Shown here: positions 32,371 through 38,261 of the stretch, one piece after another | Layout: each line of letters starts with the position of its first letter | Numbering within the stretch: position 1 is the stretch's first letter | Source of the DNA: an uncultured Candidatus Melainabacteria bacterium | Lineage (GTDB): Bacteria > Cyanobacteriota > Vampirovibrionia > Gastranaerophilales > Gastranaerophilaceae | Length of the DNA: 38,261 nucleotides | Assembly (NCBI GenBank): GCA_947361615.1 | Contig: CANAJP010000014.1 | Location: 1 to 38,261 of the forward strand | Reading direction: 5' to 3' | The notes under the pieces: generated by a model | Database searches by the model: none | What the model was told of the DNA's origin: nothing | Seen by the model: only the letters and a program-made list of their open reading frames with translations | Translations under genes and position numbers: made by a program

Positions 32371-32400
32371 AAACGACCAATAATCTTATTGGTCGTTTTT
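32371..32400 (+). terminator. Rho-independent terminator after XRE gene
   Basis: ACGACCAATAA-TC-TTATTGGTCGT with a T-run, starting two bases after the stop codon. Confidence 0.92.
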
Positions 32401-32425
32401 ATATTGCGATATAAAGTTTAAGCCT

Positions 32426-32456
32426 CATAAGGGAGGCGGTTGACCCCGCCCTTATG
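32426..32456 (-). terminator. Hairpin overlapping the ferredoxin stop codon
   Basis: CATAAGGG (32426-32433) pairs with CCCTTATG (32449-32456), extended by an imperfect G/C-rich part. The gene's TAA lies inside the stem. No clear T-run on the minus strand. Confidence 0.55.
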
Positions 32457-32628
32457 CGATTTCAATTGCGCCTACCGGGCAAGCTTCTGCTGCTTCTTTT
32501 ACGCAATCAACGTTTGCTGCAACTGCGTCTTCTTTTACTGTTGCAACGCCATCTACTGAAAATACTGCTTCGCAAATTGATTCGCAAGCGCCGCAGCCTA
32601 TGCAATTTTCGTTAATTTTTACTGACAT
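32452..32628 (-). CDS. Small [4Fe-4S] ferredoxin
   Basis: 58 aa from ATG 32628, nine bases after AAGGAG. CIGCGACESIC supplies three cluster Cys plus one extra. The fourth ligand is in the C-terminal ACPVGAI. An additional Cys in VDCVKEAAE could pair with the extra Cys, as in single-cluster ferredoxins of the Thermotoga type. Acidic, as expected for an electron carrier. Monocistronic; partner unknown. Confidence 0.9.
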   Translation of the reverse strand: MSVKINENCIGCGACESICEAVFSVDGVATVKEDAVAANVDCVKEAAEACPVGAIEIA

Positions 32629-32714
32629 GTTTTTTCTCCTTTTTCTTATTACGGCTTTTGACCGCACATGTATTATATAACAAATATTCTAGATTGTCAT
32701 GTTGTTGTCCTGTT

Positions 32715-32806
32715 ATTGTCATGCTGAACTTGTTTCAGCATCTGGCCAGCGTTAAATTCTGTCGGTATCGTTGGATAGATTCCGGCTCGGAGGCTGGAAT
32801 GACATT
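32715..32806. repeat. Palindromic interspersed repeat, copy 2
   Basis: Starts TTGTCATGCTGAACTTG, has a GCTGAACTTGTTTCAGC hairpin, and ends GGCTCGGAGGCTGGAATGAC. Related to 20614-20702. Its last bases reach the deoB stop codon. Confidence 0.8.
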
Positions 32807-33980
32807 AAAGAAGCCATTCTTTTACTATTCTAGCCACATTGTCAAAACCTACAAGGGTTCCGAGGGCTTTCGCTTCAATTCCTTTGTGATAAACCAGAAG
32901 AGGTACATATTCTCTTGTGTGGTCGGTGCCTTCGACACACGGGTCGCAACCGTGATCGGCCGTGATAATCAATAAATCTTCATCACTCATAGCGTCCATT
33001 ATAGGTGTCAGGTAAGTGTCGATTTCTTCGATTGCCTTGCCGTAACCTTTTGCGTCGTTGCGGTGGCCGTAAAGCATATCCGTATCAACAAGGTTGGTGA
33101 AGATAAAACTTGCGAACGGATTTTCACTTGTATAATCTGCGTAAGCGATTTTTTTTAAATCCAGTTCTTTGTGCATTGCTTTGAGTGTCAATTCAAGCCC
33201 CTCTTTGTTTGAACCTGTATGAATAGCGTGTGTTATGCCGGCTTTTGCAAAAATATCTTCGATTTTGCCTATACCGATAACCTGTCCGCCTTTTGATTTG
33301 ATTTCATCAAGAATTGTATTTTTCGGAATCATTGAGTAGTCGCGGCGGTCTTTTGAAATTCTGCTTGGTTTACCGTCTATGATTTTGTACGGTCTTGCGA
33401 TTACGCGTGAAACATTCCAGTTGCCCTCGTCAAGAATTTTTCTTGCCGTGTCGCACCATGCGTAAAGGGTTTCGAGTGGAATAAAATCTGTGTCAACGGC
33501 GATTTGAAAGACGCTGTCTGCGCTGGTGTAGACAATCGGGAAACCTGTTTTATGGTGTTCGTCGTTTAGTTCTTCAATAATGGCCGTGCCGCTTGCGGGG
33601 CGGTTGGCAAGAATTCCGCCGCAATTTGTTTTTGCGACAAATTCGTCAACAAGTTCTTGCGGAAACCCGTTAGGGAATGTTGCAAAAGGTGCCGGAATTG
33701 TATATCCTGCGATTTCCCAGTGGCCTGTTGTAGTGTCTTTGCCTTTTGCATTTTCTTTCATCGTACCGTATTGTGCAATTGGCTTGTCAACACGTGAAAT
33801 TCCTTGAAAATCCTGAATATTTCCAAGCCCCATTTTTTCAAGGTTTGGAACATTTAAGCCATTGTTGAATTCGCAAACATGTTTGAGTGTGTTGCATTCC
33901 GGAACGTCTTTAAAATCACGACAATCAGGCATCGCGCCGATACCCATTGAATCTATTACAATAACAATAGCTCTTTTCAT
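32805..33980 (-). CDS. deoB: Phosphopentomutase
   Basis: 391 aa from ATG 33980 (AAAAGGAGATTGT just before it; the frame runs further upstream without an RBS). Interconverts ribose-1-phosphate and ribose-5-phosphate in nucleoside salvage. Alkaline-phosphatase-superfamily metal sites: VIVIDSMGIGAMPDC at the N-terminus, the phosphothreonine region KGKDTTTGHWE (about 84-94), and the C-terminal LLIITADHGCDPCVEGTDHTREYVP. Stand-alone. A -35/-10 pair was not identified. Confidence 0.95.
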   Translation of the reverse strand: MKRAIVIVIDSMGIGAMPDCRDFKDVPECNTLKHVCEFNNGLNVPNLEKMGLGNIQDFQGISRVDKPIAQYGTMKENAKGKDTTTGHWEIAGYTIPAPFATFPNGFPQELVDEFVAKTNCGGILANRPASGTAIIEELNDEHHKTGFPIVYTSADSVFQIAVDTDFIPLETLYAWCDTARKILDEGNWNVSRVIARPYKIIDGKPSRISKDRRDYSMIPKNTILDEIKSKGGQVIGIGKIEDIFAKAGITHAIHTGSNKEGLELTLKAMHKELDLKKIAYADYTSENPFASFIFTNLVDTDMLYGHRNDAKGYGKAIEEIDTYLTPIMDAMSDEDLLIITADHGCDPCVEGTDHTREYVPLLVYHKGIEAKALGTLVGFDNVARIVKEWLL

Positions 33981-34040
33981 ACAATCTCCTTTTTTTAAAT
34001 TATAGCAAGAGATTTTGGATGGCGGGCGATTGTAACGAAA

Positions 34041-34128
34041 TGTAAAAATGGATTGCAAAATGCCCCAAACCCAGTGATAATGCCTGATAGGATAGGATAG
34101 GATAGGATAGCGTGGCGGGGCGCAATCT
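34041..34128 (+). promoter_or_regulatory. Conserved leader element, copy B, with GATAG array
   Basis: Same landmarks in the same order as 61-141. The outer arms here are GGATTGC (34050-34056) and GCAATCT (34122-34128). Relative to copy A, a G-T pair becomes A-T and an A-T pair becomes G-C, so pairing is kept. Nine extra G-rich bases follow the array. Confidence 0.55.
34086..34110. repeat. Pentanucleotide tandem array (GATAG)5
   Basis: Five perfect GATAG units, one fewer than at 104-133, ending 105 bases before the ATG at 34216. Confidence 0.9.
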
Positions 34129-34215
34129 CTTTTTTCTCATGGTTTTTATATCCATGTAAGGGAAATCGATTTTAAATTACACGAGTAAAATGGGAATTAA
34201 AAGAAAGGATTTATT

Positions 34216-34779
34216 ATGGGAAATACTATTTCAAAAGGGATTAATTTATTTAAACGTGCATTAGGGTTTGGGGCTAAAAAGTCAGTGCGACAGTTAATCG
34301 GTGAATCAAAAAACGGTATTAAGGTTTTTCGATACACTAAAGCGGACGGCACTCGGGTGACGGAATCTGTAAAAAATGGTCATCTCTATAAAACCGTAAC
34401 TCAAGGACTAGCAAGAGATATCCAGGGTGGAGCAAAAGCTTCTCGTACAACTGTGTTAAATCATGAATCAGGTATTACAACAAAGATTGATAAAACAAAA
34501 AATGTTTTATTATCTCCAAAACAGTGCATATCTAGTTCTTCTTTCGGGGGTGAGGGATTTAGTACGCATGGTCGCTGTTGTGGTGATGGGGGAGAATACA
34601 ATTTGCTTATCCCTAAAACAGCACGTTATGATATAACAACAATTTCCAGAAATGATTTTTCGCCTAATATAGTAAGTGAGGCGTGCTACGTCGTAGGAAA
34701 AGACGGAACCTATGGTTCTATTGCTCGGACTAATGGTGCTTTTAGAACAAATCAATTAATCAAACAATTTAATGTATAA
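34216..34779 (+). CDS. Hypothetical protein downstream of GATAG leader (copy B)
   Basis: 187 aa, unknown. Basic N-terminus with an amphipathic helix (MGNTISKGINLFKRALGFG), then FRYTKADGTRVTESVKNG near residues 40-57. The latter is similar to the YTKDDGTKVKEHYRGG block at the start of the putative toxin at 14270. A Cys/Gly-rich centre (FSTHGRCCGDGGEY, about 115-128) could bind metal. RBS and start context are the same as in the 216 gene. Single-gene unit ended by a strong palindrome. The YTK-DGT match is the only hint of relationship to the toxin array. Confidence 0.75.
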   Translation: MGNTISKGINLFKRALGFGAKKSVRQLIGESKNGIKVFRYTKADGTRVTESVKNGHLYKTVTQGLARDIQGGAKASRTTVLNHESGITTKIDKTKNVLLSPKQCISSSSFGGEGFSTHGRCCGDGGEYNLLIPKTARYDITTISRNDFSPNIVSEACYVVGKDGTYGSIARTNGAFRTNQLIKQFNV

Positions 34780-34784
34780 ATGCA

Positions 34785-34810
34785 AAAAGGCGGTCAATTG
34801 ACCGCCTTTT
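34785..34810. terminator. Perfect palindromic terminator overlapping aroQ end
   Basis: AAAAGGCGGTCAA joined directly to TTGACCGCCTTTT (13 bp arms, no spacer). The aroQ stop codon and its last four codons lie inside the palindrome. It serves both convergent genes. Confidence 0.9.
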
Positions 34811-35237
34811 CAATATAATTTTTCAACGCGCAAAGTGCGAGTTTGTATCCGTCAAAGCCAAGACCACAAATTTGCCCGATTGCGACCGGTGCAATGTATG
34901 AATGATGGCGGAATTCCTCGCGTTTATAAATATTTGTCAGGTGAACCTCAACGGTGGGAAGATTTACACCCGCAATTGCGTCACGAATTGCAATGCTTGT
35001 GTGCGTATAAGCACCGGCATTGATAACAATTCCATCAAAAACGCCTAAAGAAGAGTGAATTTTTTCTACAATTTCACCCTCTATATTACTCTGGAACATC
35101 TCCAAATCAATTCCTAAATCAAAGGAATAAGCGTACAAACATTTTTCTAAATCTTTAAGTGTTAGGGAACCGTATTTTTCAGGTTCTCTGACACCAAGTA
35201 AATTTAAGTTAACTCCGTTTATCACCAATAATTTCAT
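34794..35237 (-). CDS. aroQ: Type II 3-dehydroquinate dehydratase
   Basis: 147 aa. Third step of the shikimate pathway, dehydrating 3-dehydroquinate to 3-dehydroshikimate. The type II signature is complete: INGVNLNLLGVREPEKYG with the catalytic Tyr near residue 22, FQSNIEGEIV, INAGAYTHTSIAIRDA with the Asn-x-x-x-x-x-His pair, VEVHLTNIYKREEFRHHS. RBS AGGA. Its 3' end forms half of the terminator shared with the 34216 gene. Confidence 0.96.
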   Translation of the reverse strand: MKLLVINGVNLNLLGVREPEKYGSLTLKDLEKCLYAYSFDLGIDLEMFQSNIEGEIVEKIHSSLGVFDGIVINAGAYTHTSIAIRDAIAGVNLPTVEVHLTNIYKREEFRHHSYIAPVAIGQICGLGFDGYKLALCALKNYIEKAVN

Positions 35238-35286
35238 GAAAAATCCTCATATAGAATTTACAAGGAAATTTTAACATGAATCATGA

Positions 35287-35631
35287 TTATTTTGCAAATT
35301 CATCAACAAAAGCACTTTGAATGTTCAATGCTTTTAAAGGAGCTTCTGCATCGCCTTGTGCAGCATATCTTGCTTCAGCCATTTCGCCGATTTGCATAGC
35401 TTGCTCACAAAGTTGTGGATTGCTCATAAATTGTTGAACATCAGCGTTAATATTTCCCGCAAAATGAACTTGTGATTGACCGATTGCAGCTTGTGGCATA
35501 TTCGCAAGGCTGTATTCGTTCATTTGTTGTTCGGAAACCTTAACGTCGCTTGAGGCTGGCTGATTTTGTGCTGACTCATTTGTCGCTTTCAGCGGTTGCA
35601 CCGATTTTAAGTTTGGATTGATTTCTGTCAT
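35287..35631 (-). CDS. Hypothetical Gln/Ala-rich protein (114 aa)
   Basis: Not recognised. Starts at ATG 35631 after GAGGATAGAACG; the longer frame upstream lacks an RBS. The N-terminal half is disordered, the C-terminal half helical (VQQFMSNPQLCEQAMQIGEM, ARYAAQGDAEAPLKALN). A short VHFAGN motif lies near residue 66. No signal peptide. Between aroQ and the GC-rich repeat, alone on this strand. Confidence 0.65.
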   Translation of the reverse strand: MTEINPNLKSVQPLKATNESAQNQPASSDVKVSEQQMNEYSLANMPQAAIGQSQVHFAGNINADVQQFMSNPQLCEQAMQIGEMAEARYAAQGDAEAPLKALNIQSAFVDEFAK

Positions 35632-35804
35632 CGTTCTATCCTCATCCTCTGCTACTTGCACGCCAAAAATTATCCAATATTAGCGAGCATCGATTATATA
35701 AAACCCAAAACAAAATTTTTTTGCTAGTTTGTTAAGAAAAAATTACAAAAAATTTATAATCTCATTCTTATTTATCATTTTTCATGATATGATTTGCAAT
35801 GTGA

Positions 35805-35866
35805 GACAGCATAGCCACGGGTTGACCTGCGGGAGCAGGGCAAGCAGGTGGCGAAGAACTGCTTTT
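35805..35866. repeat. GC-rich hairpin repeat, copy 2
   Basis: 62 bases, 38 bases upstream of the histidine-kinase-like gene. Left end GACAGCATAGCCACGG and right end AGGTGGCGAAGAACTGCTTTT match copy 1 at 8493. The central TTGACCTGC-GGGA-GCAGGGCAA hairpin replaces copy 1's hairpin with a different sequence, so fold rather than sequence is conserved there. Confidence 0.7.
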
Positions 35867-35904
35867 CAAGTAATATACAGTAAACAAGAAAGTAATGCAA
35901 CCTT

Positions 35905-37020
35905 ATGAACAATTTTAATTTTCTGGCTAAGCTAAACCCTAATATGATTTTAAAGAATTTACCTATTGCCATTATTGTTACTGATTTGGATGGTAATATT
36001 TTGTGGTTAAATGAAAATACAGCGGCACTGTTTGAGTGTACCAAAAGTGCGATTAGAAAACATACGCTTGATGAACTTGTTATAAATGGGCTTGAAAGTG
36101 TCAGAAGTTCTATTGCAAAAGATGCACCTGTTGCAACTGCGGCTGTTTCTTTGACTGAACAGGAATTTTTTGTTGAGGTTAGTGCTTACGAACAGGATGA
36201 AAAATATTATATTACAATCAGCGATACTACTGCGATTACGAATTTCCTTTCTACTGCCGAAAAATCCGGTAAAATGAATAAGGATAAAAACCAGATGATT
36301 TATAAGATTGCAACAGAGTTGAAATCTCCTGTGCAGTCAATTCAAGGGTTTTCAAAGGCTCTTCTCGACGGGCTCGGCGGTGAATTGACCGACAAACAGG
36401 CTAAATATGCTGGGATTATCAGTAAAAATGCGGTGGATTACCTGTATTTCTTAGATAAATTTATTGAGTTTGCACAAACTGAATCGATGTGTGTGCCGCT
36501 TAATTTGCAGATTTTTGACGTTGTTAACTTTATTCAAAATATAATCAAGGCAAATGACGATTTGTTCTTGATGAAAAATATTAAAGTTAATTTTGACGCG
36601 GAAGAGATTACAAAACGTGCGATTTATTCGGATGAAAATCTGCTGAAAATAATTCTTCAAAATATCATTGAAGCTTCTGTAAAACTTACTGATTTAGGGC
36701 TTCTGGATATAAAACTTTCATATCCTGATCTGGTTGAAGTTAGAAAAAGCGGAATTCATATTCGCGAGGGTCAGACAGAAAATTCTTTCTTAAAAATTTC
36801 TGTTATTGATACTGGTGTCGGTTATACTGAATCCGATTTGGATGATTTATATGAGCCTTACGTTCATATGAACCGTTCTAATAGAAAGAATTTGGTCAGA
36901 ACTTTTGGTTTGGGTTCTGTGAATAACGCAGTTAAAGCTTTGAATGGTGCGTGGAACGTGCGTTCAGAAGTTATGCAAGGCTGCGTGATTACAATCATTA
37001 TACCTATCGAAAAGGAATAA
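35905..37020 (+). CDS. PAS/histidine-kinase-like protein lacking the phospho-acceptor His
   Basis: 371 aa, soluble. A PAS-like sensor (about 15-115: LPIAIIVTDLDGNILWLNE), a dimerisation two-helix region, and a HATPase domain. The H-box reads IATELKSPVQSIQGF: Thr137 occupies the site of the usual His in S-H-E-L-R-T-P. In the ATPase domain the N-box IILQNIIEASVKL keeps one Asn (253) but lacks the second. The G1 box VIDTGVGY (Asp302) and G2 box FGLGSVNNAV are good. It may bind ATP without autophosphorylating. One base separates it from the ABC ATPase gene, so they are co-transcribed. Confidence 0.8.
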   Translation: MNNFNFLAKLNPNMILKNLPIAIIVTDLDGNILWLNENTAALFECTKSAIRKHTLDELVINGLESVRSSIAKDAPVATAAVSLTEQEFFVEVSAYEQDEKYYITISDTTAITNFLSTAEKSGKMNKDKNQMIYKIATELKSPVQSIQGFSKALLDGLGGELTDKQAKYAGIISKNAVDYLYFLDKFIEFAQTESMCVPLNLQIFDVVNFIQNIIKANDDLFLMKNIKVNFDAEEITKRAIYSDENLLKIILQNIIEASVKLTDLGLLDIKLSYPDLVEVRKSGIHIREGQTENSFLKISVIDTGVGYTESDLDDLYEPYVHMNRSNRKNLVRTFGLGSVNNAVKALNGAWNVRSEVMQGCVITIIIPIEKE

Positions 37021-37021
37021 C

Positions 37022-38008
37022 ATGGGAAATGTCATTCTAGACAATATCATTAAAATTTACGACGAAAAACGCGTTATTGATGAGGTGAGCCTAGAGGTCA
37101 AAGATCGCGAATTTGTGGTGCTTGTCGGGGCTTCAGGTTGTGGCAAATCTACTATTCTAAGAATGATTGCAGGGCTTGAAGATATTACATCTGGCGAAAT
37201 CTCTATTGATGGCCGCGTGGTAAATAATGTTTCACCCAAAGATCGTGATATTGCATTTGTTTTCCAGAGTTATGCTCTTTATCCGCACATGACGGTTCGC
37301 GAAAACATTGCATTTGGCTTGAAAATGCGCGGTGTTAAAAAAGATATTATTGAAGAAAAAGTTAAAGAAGCCGCTGAAATCCTTGATTTAACCGAGTATT
37401 TAGACCGTAGACCGAAAGAACTTTCAGGCGGTCAACGCCAGCGTGTTGCGCTTGGGCGCGCGATTGTCAGAAATCCTAAGGTTTTTTTGATGGATGAGCC
37501 GCTTTCAAATTTGGATGCAAAACTTCGTGTTCAAATGCGTTCTGAAATCAAAAAACTGCACGAAAAATTACAGGCGACTTTTATTTATGTAACCCACGAC
37601 CAGACCGAGGCATTGACTATGGGCGACAGAATTTGTGTGCTTGATAAAGGTAAAATTCAGCAGTTTGACACACCGGAAAATGTTTACAACAAACCTGCAA
37701 ATACTTTTGTGGCTGGATTTATTGGCTCATTGCCGATGAATTTTATTGATGGTTCAGTGATTGGCCGTGACGATGTGATTTTAGGCGTAAGACCTGAAAA
37801 AATGTTGTGCGGTGCGGATATTAAATTGAGCGTGGCTGTTGAAACGGTGGAACTTTTAGGTTCTGAAAAAATTATTTATTTTGCGATTGGCAACAGTAAG
37901 TGTTGTGCTAAAATCGACGCTTCACGTGAAATTGGCGAAACCGTAGAACTCGGTATTGATAAATCTGATTTGCATTATTTTGATAAAGAAACTTTAAAGA
38001 GATTATAA
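37022..38008 (+). CDS. MalK/UgpC-type ABC transporter ATP-binding protein
   Basis: 328-aa ATPase of carbohydrate-uptake ABC transporters. Walker A GASGCGKST (36-44), Q-loop FVFQSYALYPHMTV, signature LSGGQRQRVALGRA, Walker B VFLMDEPLSNLD, H-loop YVTHDQTEA. The C-terminal 90 residues form the TOBE/OB-type regulatory domain (LGVRPEKM), though shorter than in MalK. No permease or binding-protein gene is nearby, so it may serve several transporters, as MsmK-type ATPases do. That role is inference. It follows the kinase-like gene with one intervening base. Confidence 0.9.
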   Translation: MGNVILDNIIKIYDEKRVIDEVSLEVKDREFVVLVGASGCGKSTILRMIAGLEDITSGEISIDGRVVNNVSPKDRDIAFVFQSYALYPHMTVRENIAFGLKMRGVKKDIIEEKVKEAAEILDLTEYLDRRPKELSGGQRQRVALGRAIVRNPKVFLMDEPLSNLDAKLRVQMRSEIKKLHEKLQATFIYVTHDQTEALTMGDRICVLDKGKIQQFDTPENVYNKPANTFVAGFIGSLPMNFIDGSVIGRDDVILGVRPEKMLCGADIKLSVAVETVELLGSEKIIYFAIGNSKCCAKIDASREIGETVELGIDKSDLHYFDKETLKRL

Positions 38009-38059
38009 AAACGCGCAATTTTTACCCTGAATTTGCGTTAATATTCATGTGGTAGTGTG

Positions 38060-38261
38060 ATGAATAACGTAACTTTAAATCAAAATGCTTTCAATCGAGA
38101 TTACCGGTTTTTGCCTCAACAGCCGGTTAAACGTGCGTATGCACAGCCGTCGCAGGATGAATTCTCTACTGCAACGACAGCGGTCGGAGCAGCGGGGTTA
38201 TTGCGCCTAGCACAATTCGGTTTGGAGAAACTTTCCGGTATTTGTGCGTCTAAACTTATGG
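38060..38261 (+). CDS. Hypothetical protein, truncated by window end
   Basis: Open from ATG 38060 to the last base, 67 codons seen, no stop. Begins MNNVTLNQNAFNRDYRFLPQ, then a proline/glutamine-rich part and an Ala/Gly/Leu-rich segment (TTAVGAAGLLRLAQFGLEKL) that could be a membrane-associated helix. No clear AGGAG; GTGGTAGTG lies upstream. Not recognised. Confidence 0.5.
   Translation, partial: MNNVTLNQNAFNRDYRFLPQQPVKRAYAQPSQDEFSTATTAVGAAGLLRLAQFGLEKLSGICASKLM

Noticed and set aside
35805-35866. c-di-GMP (GEMM) or other known riboswitch upstream of the kinase-like gene
   Set aside because: Some G-rich runs look suggestive, but the conserved GEMM core and tetraloop-receptor are not present, and a similar copy at 8493 lies after rather than before a gene.
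38010-38039. Terminator after the ABC ATPase gene
   Set aside because: AACGC and GCGTT can pair but the stem is short with mismatches and there is no T-run next to it.
1-38261. tRNA or rRNA genes
   Set aside because: I looked for CCA-ended cloverleaf-like segments and rRNA core sequences and saw none, though weak tRNA-like folds could be missed by eye.

Overview
The window looks like a chromosomal segment of an AT-rich, gut-type non-photosynthetic cyanobacterial relative (Gastranaerophilales/Vampirovibrionia, the former Melainabacteria). This rests on low GC, clear AGGAG-type ribosome binding sites, and two prepilin-like proteins with an AFTMAEILLSLTIIGVVAA-type N-terminus, which I associate with that group. 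The lineage call is inference and no marker rRNA is present. I found no tRNA, rRNA, CRISPR array or transposase.

Housekeeping genes form the backbone: folK, mazG, clpB, anmK, cysS, a SpoIID-domain protein, murJ, tsaC, deoB, aroQ, a small ferredoxin, a MalK/UgpC-type ABC ATPase and a TPR/lipoprotein pair. cysS-spoIID-murJ-tsaC is a tightly overlapping operon. anmK, the SpoIID protein and MurJ give the middle of the window a cell-wall theme.

The accessory material between these genes is the interesting part, and much of it occurs as duplicated cassettes. (1) Two prepilin-like genes (about 5350-6388 and 30462-31620, minus strand) share a promoter, a 5'-leader hairpin and a 12-13 nt poly-G tract inside the start of the gene. 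At the tract lengths shown, the upstream ATG is one base out of frame with the pilin in both, which is the signature of slipped-strand phase variation. (2) At 14270-17704 a putative toxin gene with a convergent membrane protein is followed by a tandem partial copy: an orphan toxin C-terminus plus a second membrane protein. This is the layout of a polymorphic toxin/immunity array. (3) An XRE regulator (72-73 aa) is divergent from a 53-60 aa acidic protein at 11334-11833 and again at 20707-21182. Both copies have face-to-face overlapping promoters built around the same TTGA-N10-TCAA element. (4) Two hypothetical genes (216 and 34216) share an upstream leader with a (GATAG)6 or (GATAG)5 array enclosed by short arms that covary. 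(5) A GC-rich repeat with a variable hairpin occurs at 8493 and 35805. A tail-only copy supplies the end of a small gene at 11804, and a possible relative is inserted in frame in the second pilin leader.

Layout: 1-2274 accessory gene, ROK-like protein and XRE; 2384-7278 SEC-C protein, flavoprotein, folK, pilin 1, mazG; 7438-11258 two unknown genes and clpB; 11334-14189 XRE module 1, a papain-like-fold candidate and a TOPRIM protein; 14270-17704 toxin/immunity array; 17704-20544 lipoprotein, TPR protein and a small ORF; 20614-21690 palindromic repeat, XRE module 2 and two small unknown genes; 22157-30472 cell-wall and translation genes; 30462-32369 pilin 2, HAD protein and XRE; 32452-35631 ferredoxin, deoB, (GATAG) gene 2, aroQ and an unknown gene; 35805-38261 GC-rich repeat, degenerate histidine kinase, ABC ATPase and a truncated gene at the window edge.
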